NCBI RefSeq assembly: GCF_004348455.1
Contig: NZ_SMKA01000001.1
Coordinates: 124,001 to 188,000, forward strand
Source of the DNA: Kribbella albertanoniae
GTDB taxonomy: Bacteria > Actinomycetota > Actinomycetes > Propionibacteriales > Kribbellaceae
Reading direction: 5' to 3'
DNA: 64,000 bases
In this document: in pieces, positions 43,314 to 50,085 of the stretch
Layout of the letters: each line of letters opens with the position of its first letter
Numbering within the stretch: position 1 is the first letter of the stretch
The notes under the pieces: model-generated
Told to the model about the DNA's origin: nothing
Databases searched by the model: none
What the model saw: only the letters and a program-made list of their open reading frames with translations
Program-made: the position numbers and the translations under genes

Positions 43314-45364
43314 GACTTTTTGACCTGATCGGCAGGAAGCATTAGGTCCGAGACGTCAACGAACATCCAGCCCTCGGCTGCCATTGCCGCGGCGCTGTCG
43401 ACGCGCACCCTTCCCATGTAGGCGCAGTAGCCCGCCTCGCCGAGGATGACCTTGTCGCCGTCGACACCAAGCACCACGAGCGTGTGCCCCCATCCCGTGG
43501 AGCTCGGGCCGGATCCGACCGAGTACGGGACGGGGCTCGCCTGCATCTTCTTGCCAGTCTGTTCCGCGATCGAGTAGGCCGTCCGGATACCGTCGCCCGG
43601 GGGATAGGCCTGGAACGATGTGTACTTGTTCACGAAGTAGGTGCTGAAGCTCGTGCAGTTCATCGCGTGGTTGCTGCCGCACGATCCGGGTCCGCCCTGG
43701 TCGCCGTAGCGGCTGTCGAGGAACTTGTCGCCTTCCTGATTGAACAGGCTGATGAGCGCCTGTGCTTCCTCGTTGGTCATGCCGCCGCTCTTCGGTGAGA
43801 CGGCGCCGTCGTTGCCTGGGGCGTTGCAGTGCCCGCCTTCGAGGAGGAGGTTGACGATGGTGCCGCCCTCGTTGAGGAAGTCGCCCACCGTCGTGCGGAC
43901 CAGTCCTTTGTCGACCGTCCAGCCGCTCATCTTGGCGAACCACATCTCGGCCTTCTGGCCGCGGGCCGCGATCCCGGCGGGTCCGTCGGCCGATCGTTCC
44001 CAGTTCTCGTGGAAGTACGTTGCGGCCTGAGCTGGAGTGCCCTGTGGGGTTGTGAGCATGCCCTTGAAGACCCGGACGTCGCTGGGGTTGTCCCCGCCGT
44101 TCAGATCGGCCATGAATCGCAGTTGCAGTCCGAGGTTCCACCAGTCCGAACCCTTCGCGCCGGCGTAGTTGCGCAGCAGGGTGTTCCGGCCGAAGGTCCA
44201 CTGGCCAAGGCCGATGCCGTTGTCGGTGTTCAGTGCAGCGGTCTTCTTCTGGTCGGTCATGGCGTAGGTCCCGGTGGGGAAGTTCTGCACACTCGTCGGG
44301 TCGATCCCGGACTCCTGGGTCCAGTTGCCGAGGATGCCGGCGATATTGACCTCAGGCATGCCCCAGGTTTTCAGGACCGAGTACACGGCTTGGGCGTTCT
44401 TGTCGGCGTTCGTATCAACCGGGTCGTTACTCCCGACCGGGACCACGCTGTCGCCGCGGGCGCTGCAGTCCGTGGCGATCGGATCGTCGTGCACGGTGAA
44501 GGTTGTGCTGACGACGCTGAGAAGGCCGCCAATGAGCGCGAGCACGCCGAGGCCGGACACCGCTGCAAGTCCTGCCGCAGCGACGGTTGTCGAGATCACC
44601 GCACTGCCGCCGGAGATCGCGGCGACGACCTTTGCCACCGCGGCCCCGGCCGCCATGAACGGCTTCGTGGCAGCATTCCACATCGCGCTGCCTGCACCGA
44701 CGATCCACTGCAGCATCATCTGCAGGAACGACAACGCCTGCGCGAGCATCGCGAAGAAGAACGACTTCAGCCAGTTCAGGAAGAGGATGAGTAGCGCGAG
44801 CAAACCAGCCGGCGGCGTAGCGGACGCCGCGGTGGCCAAGGCCACCTTCTTGTTCCGGCCACCGCTGTTTGGATGTCCCGGTCCGTTTCCGGCAGTGGTC
44901 TCGGGTTCGTCGCCTGAGGCTTGGTCGCGCCGATAGCTCGTGCCGCCCGTGCCGAGTTTCGGGTGAAGATCTTGGTTGTCGGGATCGACAGTGGGGCCTG
45001 CGTGGTTACGGTCGTCCGGCTCCGGGGTGGGAGCGTGCTTGTTCCCCTCCGAGGTCTGCCGCAGGGCGGCAAGCCCGGTCTCCTTCGCGGCGCCGACGCC
45101 TGCGCCTGCTGCGCCGCCCTGCATCGCGCCTTCGGCTGCACCGCGGGCTCCGGCGGTCAACAGCCGTTTCTTGCCGTCGGACAGCCGGTCTCCGACGGCC
45201 TGGTCGACCGCGGCATCGGCTGCGGCTCCGGCCATGGCGCCCTTGAAGTCCCCGCGGGCCGGAGTTTTCCCGCCCTTCGGGCCACCGGTGGCCCCTGCCG
45301 TCGGCTGCTCACTCGTGCCCGCGTTCGTGGTCGCGTCGTGGGTCTGTGAGGTGTCGTCCTCCAT
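43310..45364 (-). CDS. membrane-anchored lysozyme-like/CHAP peptidoglycan hydrolase, 684 aa
   Basis: The cell-wall hydrolase of the transfer machine (VirB1/CwlT-like role). The order is: a 180-residue Gly/Ala-rich, probably cytoplasmic N-terminus; several hydrophobic segments at about 185-300 (LLALLILFLNWLKSFFFAML and others); a phage-tail-lysozyme-like domain at about 330-470 (VYSVLKTWGMPEVNIAGILG, with WTQESGIDP and NGIGLGQWT); and a CHAP amidase at about 545-665 with the catalytic Cys in NCTSFSTYF and His in GWGHTLVVLGV. The combination of several membrane helices with two wall-cutting domains is larger than the usual one-pass CwlT arrangement and could merge a VirB6-like part with the hydrolase. 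AAGAGG precedes the ATG. Confidence 0.82.
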   Translation of the reverse strand: MEDDTSQTHDATTNAGTSEQPTAGATGGPKGGKTPARGDFKGAMAGAAADAAVDQAVGDRLSDGKKRLLTAGARGAAEGAMQGGAAGAGVGAAKETGLAALRQTSEGNKHAPTPEPDDRNHAGPTVDPDNQDLHPKLGTGGTSYRRDQASGDEPETTAGNGPGHPNSGGRNKKVALATAASATPPAGLLALLILFLNWLKSFFFAMLAQALSFLQMMLQWIVGAGSAMWNAATKPFMAAGAAVAKVVAAISGGSAVISTTVAAAGLAAVSGLGVLALIGGLLSVVSTTFTVHDDPIATDCSARGDSVVPVGSNDPVDTNADKNAQAVYSVLKTWGMPEVNIAGILGNWTQESGIDPTSVQNFPTGTYAMTDQKKTAALNTDNGIGLGQWTFGRNTLLRNYAGAKGSDWWNLGLQLRFMADLNGGDNPSDVRVFKGMLTTPQGTPAQAATYFHENWERSADGPAGIAARGQKAEMWFAKMSGWTVDKGLVRTTVGDFLNEGGTIVNLLLEGGHCNAPGNDGAVSPKSGGMTNEEAQALISLFNQEGDKFLDSRYGDQGGPGSCGSNHAMNCTSFSTYFVNKYTSFQAYPPGDGIRTAYSIAEQTGKKMQASPVPYSVGSGPSSTGWGHTLVVLGVDGDKVILGEAGYCAYMGRVRVDSAAAMAAEGWMFVDVSDLMLPADQVKKS

Positions 45365-45439
45365 GTTTTCCTCTTTCTTGTGGCGGCAGGGAGCCCTGTC
45401 GGCCGCGCGAGCTTCTTGCCCCAGACCTGCCGAGGTGGC

Positions 45440-46753
45440 TTAGCTGTAGGTCACGAGGAAGTCCTCGTCTGCGTTGGTCGTGTTGTTGGTGCGCACGTCG
45501 CGAAGGTCGACGTCGAGCTTGAGCAGGCCGAGCAGGAGGTCCGATTGGTACTTGGACTTGCTGGCGTAGTAGTCCTGGTATGCCTGGGACAGGTTGTTCA
45601 TGACCGTGGTCAAGGGGCGCATGGTGACGTCGGACGTCCGGTAGTCGGTGGTCAGGCTCTTCCCGTTCGACAACGTCCACGCGATGTCGCTGATCTCGCT
45701 CGACGTACCGGTGGTGCTCGCCGTCTCCGCTGCCTTGGTCTGGAGGTAGTCGACGTAGCTTTGGCCTTTCGGCACGAGCTGATCGAGGTAGCCGGCTTCG
45801 ACGTTGCTCGAGCGCCAGTCGAACTTGAACCCGCCAGGCACGACCTTCGTGGTGTGCAGCGCGAGCGTCGACTCGCCGGCCTTGGATTCAGCCTTGGTTT
45901 CGCCGGTGACCTGGTCGCCGGCGATGCTCGCCGGGACGGCCGGTGGGCGCAGGAACAGGCCGTCGACCTTTGTCGTGGCAAGGTCTTTGCTGTAGGAGCT
46001 GATCTGCGTGAGGCTCGTGCGCATCTCGCCGAGCTTTTCGTCGAGAGCGTCGCGAGCCTTGGTCTCCTCCTGTTCGAGGACGACCTCGTAATAGGCGCGC
46101 GCGGCATCGAACTTCGCCGCGTCCAGCGAGTCAATCGTCGTGCTTCCCGAGGCCCCGGGATTGAGAAAGATCCGCCACTGGTCGTACTTCGCGAACGACC
46201 TGTCGCCGATCAATTCGTCGGCGTTCGCCCCGTCGGCTCGCTGCTTGCTGAAGGAGAGCTCTGCGTTGGCCCGGATGGTGAGGTTGAGCACCTGCGGCTC
46301 GAACGCCCGCTGCGACTCGAGAACCACGCCGACGTAGCCAGTTGCCCCGAAGACGTGGAACGACCCGGTAACGCCGGGGGTCTTCAGCTTCTCGGTCTTG
46401 AGTTTGTCGTCCGATCCGAGCAGGAACGCTTTGTAGTCGGACGCGTCGTAGGAGATCTTGGCCCGATCGTCGAAGTGCATCATGATCAGAGCCTTGTTCT
46501 TGCGCTTATTGGTGTAGACGCCGTCGACATCGCCACTGAGCTGTGTCTTCGAGGTCGTGAACTTTGGGGTCCACAGAGCCCTTTCGGCGAGAGTGTCGCG
46601 CCCGGCCGTGATCGCCGACACACCCGATGCCGCGAGCAGGAGCACGCCTGCGAGGGTGAGCACGCCGAAGAAGAGCCCGAAGCGCTCAATCGCGTGGTGC
46701 GAGTCGAGCCGGAAGACCTTGCCGAATGCGGTGAGCCTGTCGTTGATGCTCAT
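45440..46753 (-). CDS. one-pass membrane protein of the transfer operon, 437 aa
   Basis: Start ATG 46753 with CAGGGA upstream. A short cytoplasmic N-terminus is followed by a membrane helix at about 25-48 (RFGLFFGVLTLAGVLLLAAS) and a soluble domain of 390 residues on the far side. It contains beta strands early (FHVFGATGYVGVVLES) and long helices later (AYYEVVLEQEETKARDALDE). Not recognised. Size and topology fit a channel subunit exposed on the outer face. Confidence 0.7.
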   Translation of the reverse strand: MSINDRLTAFGKVFRLDSHHAIERFGLFFGVLTLAGVLLLAASGVSAITAGRDTLAERALWTPKFTTSKTQLSGDVDGVYTNKRKNKALIMMHFDDRAKISYDASDYKAFLLGSDDKLKTEKLKTPGVTGSFHVFGATGYVGVVLESQRAFEPQVLNLTIRANAELSFSKQRADGANADELIGDRSFAKYDQWRIFLNPGASGSTTIDSLDAAKFDAARAYYEVVLEQEETKARDALDEKLGEMRTSLTQISSYSKDLATTKVDGLFLRPPAVPASIAGDQVTGETKAESKAGESTLALHTTKVVPGGFKFDWRSSNVEAGYLDQLVPKGQSYVDYLQTKAAETASTTGTSSEISDIAWTLSNGKSLTTDYRTSDVTMRPLTTVMNNLSQAYQDYYASKSKYQSDLLLGLLKLDVDLRDVRTNNTTNADEDFLVTYS

Positions 46754-46813
46754 GTACGTCCCTGCGGTTGTCGGCCGTCGAGTGCCGATGGAGCCGGCGT
46801 GCGGCTGGTCTGG

Positions 46814-47194
46814 CTATCGGCCTTCGATCGGACCCGGTGCGACGACGATCGTTCCGCCGCCGAGCTCCTCGATCGTGGTCTGGCCACCGGAGCCCACCGC
46901 GTTGACGAGCGTCCAGCCGCCGGTGCCGACTGCTCCGCCGATCAGAATGAGCATGACGATCTCGCCCCAACCGTGGCCCTTACCGTTCTGCTGCCCGCCG
47001 ATGAGCTTCTTGATGAGCTGCACGACTCCCCAGATCAAGCCGGCCGTGCCGAGCGCCATGAGCAAGAGGCCGCCGGTCGTCTGGAGGTAGGTCTTGGCAT
47101 TCTCCAGGAAGGACTTGACGTCCCAGGCCGCGTCAGGCAGCGGCACCTGCGCCTGGATGAGCGCCGAGGCGACTGACTCGCTGATCCGATTCAT
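46814..47194 (-). CDS. small two-helix membrane protein, pilin-like (VirB2/TrbC-type layout), 126 aa
   Basis: First gene of operon D; ATG 47194 with AAGGGA upstream. Two hydrophobic helices, about 40-60 (GGLLLMALGTAGLIWGVVQLI) and about 77-98 (IVMLILIGGAVGTGGWTLVNAV), are separated by a short Gly/Gln/Lys loop. Size, helix spacing and position at the head of a transfer operon resemble VirB2/TrbC pilins, although there is no obvious cleavable signal peptide. The leader before it contains an 8-bp hairpin (47221-47244). Confidence 0.65.
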   Translation of the reverse strand: MNRISESVASALIQAQVPLPDAAWDVKSFLENAKTYLQTTGGLLLMALGTAGLIWGVVQLIKKLIGGQQNGKGHGWGEIVMLILIGGAVGTGGWTLVNAVGSGGQTTIEELGGGTIVVAPGPIEGR

Positions 47195-47220
47195 CGATCG
47201 TTCCCTTCGCGTTTCGATCC

Positions 47221-47244
47221 GTTGCCCGAAGAGGCCCGGGCAAC
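47221..47244 (-). other. leader hairpin of the transfer operon
   Basis: GTTGCCCG (47221-47228) pairs perfectly with CGGGCAAC (47237-47244) across eight bases, in the untranslated leader 27-50 bases before the pilin-like ATG. Possible attenuator or translational control element. Confidence 0.45.
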
Positions 47245-47250
47245 CTGGGT

Positions 47251-47295
47251 GATCATCATTGAATGAGCTTATCGAATAATCATCTAAATAACCAT
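47251..47295 (-). promoter_or_regulatory. AT-rich operon-head motif, copy D (transfer operon)
   Basis: In the gene-sense direction the core reads GTTATTTAGATGATTATTCG, followed by ATAAGC and, six bases later, AATGATGATC, the same two-part layout as copy A. The core ends 77 bases before the pilin-like ATG. It is also upstream of the divergent XRE regulator gene. Confidence 0.7.
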
Positions 47296-47493
47296 TAAAT
47301 GATAAGCGGATGCTCGGGAAGCGGGTCGGGTCGGGTCGCGATGCGAACGGACCGGGTCGAGCCATGGGGGTGCCTGCCTGATCCCGACCCGCTAGGGGCG
47401 CCTCCACCGGAGTGCTCTGTTCGAGCGTCAGTTCGTAAAGATTTCGGCAGATCGGCAGCGGCTATCGGCAGTCCCGACTGGCGCTAGATCGCA

Positions 47494-47521
47494 GGTTTCG
47501 ATACAGATACGAGCCGAAACC
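47494..47521 (+). promoter_or_regulatory. inverted repeat upstream of the XRE regulator
   Basis: GGTTTCG (47494-47500) and CGAAACC (47515-47521) are separated by 14 bases, 104 bases before the regulator start. Candidate autoregulatory operator; no binding evidence exists. Confidence 0.35.
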
Positions 47522-47624
47522 GAATCAGAGACCGATGGGTTGCCGCTGTAGCTACAACGGTTTGGGTTCGGTAGCCTCCTGGTGCACATCACGCGTGCCC
47601 CCGATCGAAGCCGGAAGCCCTCCT

Positions 47625-48026
47625 ATGCCCCCCATGCCTGCTCTGCCCTCCGACACCTTCGCCCGCCGTCTCCGAATGGAGCGCGAGAGGCAGGGGCTGA
47701 GCCAGGCGGAGCTTGCGCGGAGGGTGACCGAAGTCCTGGGGGTCAATGTTGACAAGTCAGCAGTAGCGCGCATCGAACAACAGACCCGAGCGATTCGCCT
47801 CGACGAAGCGGCCGCCATGGCCGAGGTCCTCGGCCTCCCGATCGCGGCACTCCTCTCCGATCGCAGTGCAGGAGAGAATGAGGCGCTGAAGCAGCAGTAC
47901 CTAGCGGACCGCGTTGCTGCGCAGCGCCAGTGGGAGCAGATTCGTCAGGAGATCGATCGGCTCACGGGTCTCATTCAGAGCCTCAGTGGGACGAATGAGT
48001 TCGACCGTGACTCCGGCCGCGGGTAG
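47625..48026 (+). CDS. XRE-family helix-turn-helix regulator, 133 aa
   Basis: A Cro/CI-like DNA-binding protein. Residues 11-75 hold the HTH (FARRLRMERERQGLSQAEL, then ARRV and KSAVARIEQQTRAI), with the LSQAELAR signature of helix 2. The C-terminal 50 residues look like a coiled coil that could dimerise. I start at the ATG 47625 (GGAAG upstream); another ATG lies nine bases on. It is encoded divergently from the transfer operon and next to xis/int, the usual place for the maintenance repressor of an integrative element. The AT-rich motif is a natural candidate for its binding site, but nothing tested here shows that. Confidence 0.85.
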   Translation: MPPMPALPSDTFARRLRMERERQGLSQAELARRVTEVLGVNVDKSAVARIEQQTRAIRLDEAAAMAEVLGLPIAALLSDRSAGENEALKQQYLADRVAAQRQWEQIRQEIDRLTGLIQSLSGTNEFDRDSGRG

Positions 48027-48158
48027 CTCTCGGATGTAAGAGCTCTGACGGAGCCGGCGCCAGTGCCCGCATCCCGGGCCAGCTGTTCTGCGGCTGTCGT
48101 CAAAGGGGTGTGCGTTCGAAGTTAGGGATCATGGCTGCAAGCCCTGCTGTCTCTGGGT

Positions 48159-48350
48159 CTAGCTGACGAGCTGCCCCTTCACATACTCGTCAAGGTCCGC
48201 CTCGCGGTAGCGCACGGCCTTGCCTACCTTCGCGTAGCGGGGACCCTCGCCTCTGAGTCGCCAGCGCTTCATCGTCGAGCATCCGACCTTGAGGTAGTCC
48301 GCGGCCTCCTGTGGCGTCAGGACCGAAGGGGTGGCACGTGTCTCGGGCAC
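48159..48350 (-). CDS. xis: excisionase-like MerR/HTH_17 DNA-binding protein, 63 aa
   Basis: A winged-helix recombination-directionality factor. LTPQEAADYLKVGCSTMKRW is the classical helix-turn-helix of the excisionase (HTH_17) family, and RLRGEGPRYAKVGKAVRYREADLDEYV is the following wing and basic patch. It lies 100 bases upstream of, and divergent to, the integrase gene, which fits its expected job of biasing the integrase toward excision. Copy E of the AT-rich motif lies between them. Confidence 0.85.
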   Translation of the reverse strand: MPETRATPSVLTPQEAADYLKVGCSTMKRWRLRGEGPRYAKVGKAVRYREADLDEYVKGQLVS

Positions 48351-48400
48351 GGATGACTCCTCGTGATTGCGTATGGGGATCAGATTGGATCTAATAAGCT

Positions 48401-48425
48401 ATCAGATGATCATTCAGATAGCATT
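48401..48425 (+). promoter_or_regulatory. AT-rich operon-head motif, copy E (integrase)
   Basis: In the integrase-sense direction it reads AGCTATCAGATGATCATTCA, matching the core of copies A-D with a one-base shift after ATCATT. It is oriented toward the integrase, whose start is 26 bases further on, and lies between the excisionase and integrase genes. Confidence 0.6.
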
Positions 48426-48450
48426 CAATCTCTTTGTGTAGGGGTGGGAC

Positions 48451-49785
48451 ATGGCGCAGAAGGCAACAGGACGGCCCCGGCCAACAACGTCTCGGCTCGA
48501 GATCGGGGAGCACAGCATCGATCGAGTCGAGCCGAAAGAGCACGATGACGGCACATGGTGGCTCACCTGGACGATCCGGCTGACGGATGGACGCACCCGG
48601 AGGCCGCGAACGAAGGGTCGTACGAAGACCGAGGCGAGACGTCGCGCCAAGGACAAGGCAAAGGAACTTCTGGCGGCGTCTAGAAGCGATATCTGGAAGG
48701 TAGCCGACGACCTCGTCTCGTACATGGAGAAGGTGAGCAAGCCGGCAATCGAGACAGCGAAGCTCGCAACCAACTCACGCGACAGGTATCTGTTGGTCTA
48801 CAAGCTGATTGTCGGCGGCTGCCTACGTGAGGACCACAAGCACAGTCGTAGCCTCAAAGGCCACACAATCGGCACCGGGACACGCTTTCGCGCCCTCGAG
48901 AGGTGCCTCGTGGAGATCGCCGAGCTTCATGGTTCGGAGACCGCCCACCAGGCTCGCAGTGTGCTGGGCAAGTATGTGCTCGACCAGCTCATCCGCGACG
49001 AACTGATCGACGCCTCGCCCATCGCAGGCAAGCGCCTCGATCTCGCAGGGAGCAAGGGTGACACCCCAACTCGTGGGGGTGTGGCGCTGTCTGCCGACGA
49101 GTGGAACGCCGTAATTGACTACCTGCTCGCGCTCGACCCTGCCGAGGGGATCGAGCCTCCTAAGCGTGGGATGTATACGCTTGAAGACCGTATCGCGGTA
49201 GCGGCCAACGCGATCGATCTGACGTTGCTACAGACTATGACTGGCCTGCGGATCGGCGAAGCAACGAATGTCGATCCCTCCATGGTCACGTTCGACGGCG
49301 ACGAGATGATCTTCGATTTGCCGCCGGAGATCACGAAAACGAAGAAGGGGCGCTTCGTTCACGTGACCGATCCGGCAATCGTGGCGCGGTTCAAACCGCG
49401 ATGGGAGATCGCTCGCGCCAAGGGTGGTCCCCTGATTCCGAGTCCTGCCAAGCCTGGCGTTGTCTGGGACCAAAGGCAGCGCAACGAGGCGGTGAAGACG
49501 CTCTACCTGAAGATGGCCGAGGAGTTGGATATTCCAGCTCTCGAGACCGAACGTTCGCACGTCTGGCGTGCAACCTTGAACACATTGACGCTCGGGGCTG
49601 GCGTGCCGGAGGCGATCCGGACAGCGCATCTCGGGCACACCGCGCAGGTCAACCGCCGCAGCTACACCGACACCCGAGACGGCGCGGTGCTGGCCCGCAA
49701 ATTGTCGGGACTGCGGACCTCGAAAAGTACACCCAAAAGTACACAAAGCGAGAGCTCCCCAGTGAGCCCTGATGAACCAAGCTGA
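48451..49785 (+). CDS. int: tyrosine integrase (site-specific recombinase), 444 aa
   Basis: Catalyses integration and excision of the element at the tRNA attachment site just downstream. The catalytic set is complete: R267 in TGLRIGEA, H370 and R373 in HVWRATL, H393/H396 in HLGH and the nucleophile Y405 in RRSYTDT. The N-terminal 100 residues fit the arm-binding region (WWLTWTIRLTDGRTR) and about 100-200 the core-binding region. The C-terminal tail contains a KSTPKST repeat. The ATG at 48451 follows GGGGTGGG. The gene ends 93 bases before the tRNA-like attachment core, the usual arrangement of actinobacterial elements that insert into tRNA genes. Confidence 0.95.
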   Translation: MAQKATGRPRPTTSRLEIGEHSIDRVEPKEHDDGTWWLTWTIRLTDGRTRRPRTKGRTKTEARRRAKDKAKELLAASRSDIWKVADDLVSYMEKVSKPAIETAKLATNSRDRYLLVYKLIVGGCLREDHKHSRSLKGHTIGTGTRFRALERCLVEIAELHGSETAHQARSVLGKYVLDQLIRDELIDASPIAGKRLDLAGSKGDTPTRGGVALSADEWNAVIDYLLALDPAEGIEPPKRGMYTLEDRIAVAANAIDLTLLQTMTGLRIGEATNVDPSMVTFDGDEMIFDLPPEITKTKKGRFVHVTDPAIVARFKPRWEIARAKGGPLIPSPAKPGVVWDQRQRNEAVKTLYLKMAEELDIPALETERSHVWRATLNTLTLGAGVPEAIRTAHLGHTAQVNRRSYTDTRDGAVLARKLSGLRTSKSTPKSTQSESSPVSPDEPS

Positions 49786-49877
49786 GCTCCAAGCGGTCGG
49801 ACGAATCCCAGCTATACAAGGCCTTTCGTCGCCGAAGTGCCCCCTGACCTGGGAGTTTACGATTGGCCTCCAGATAC

Positions 49878-49914
49878 TGAGAAGGTCGTCGGTTCGATTC
49901 CGACAGGCGGCTCC
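49878..49914 (+). other. tRNA 3' half, probable attachment core (attR side)
   Basis: A stretch reading as a T arm (GTCGG-TTCGATT-CCGAC), the 3' acceptor strand AGGCGGC, discriminator T and an encoded CCA. No matching 5' half (GCCGCCT...) lies in the 60 bases upstream, so this is a fragment, not a functional tRNA. The acceptor sequence suits a tRNA-Thr, by my recollection of actinobacterial tRNA-Thr genes. It lies just after the integrase, as expected when an element inserts into a tRNA 3' end. The intact tRNA should be at the other end of the element, left of this window. Confidence 0.75.
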
Positions 49915-49918
49915 ACGA

Positions 49919-49960
49919 AAGGCCCTCTGGCCAGGCAATACGCCTGAGTCAGAGGGCCTT
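49919..49960 (+). terminator. terminator following the tRNA fragment
   Basis: AAGGCCCTCTG (49919-49929) pairs perfectly with CAGAGGGCCTT (49950-49960), followed by CTTCTC. Four bases after the tRNA CCA end, it is probably the original terminator of the tRNA gene. Confidence 0.75.
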
Positions 49961-50085
49961 CTTCTCGCACGGACCTGCCAGGTACGACAAGAAGTACGGA
50001 ACGATGGGCAGTGTTCTGCCGGTGTCCGCGACAGGGCTGCCACACGATGCCGCGGGGATTGGCTGCGTCCTGGCAGGATGGCTGC

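Larger units (their letters stand above)
47195..47624. other. divergent control region between the transfer operon and the XRE regulator
   Basis: No gene. It contains, left to right: a leader hairpin, GTTGCCCG/CGGGCAAC, at 47221-47244; copy D of the AT-rich motif at 47251-47295, flanked by the inverted repeat GCTTATC/GATAAGC; an inverted repeat GGTTTCG/CGAAACC at 47494-47521; and the short palindrome TGTAGCTACA at about 47542-47551, before the regulator. This layout is typical of a repressor controlling a divergent operon. Confidence 0.6.
49786..50085. other. element/chromosome junction region
   Basis: No gene. It contains the tRNA-like 3' half (49878-49914), its terminator (49919-49960) and the leader of the TOTE-type gene. 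Confidence 0.6.

Noticed and set aside
49843-49914. A complete tRNA gene at the integrase end
   Set aside because: Only the T arm and 3' acceptor strand are recognisable. The matching 5' acceptor strand and D arm are missing.
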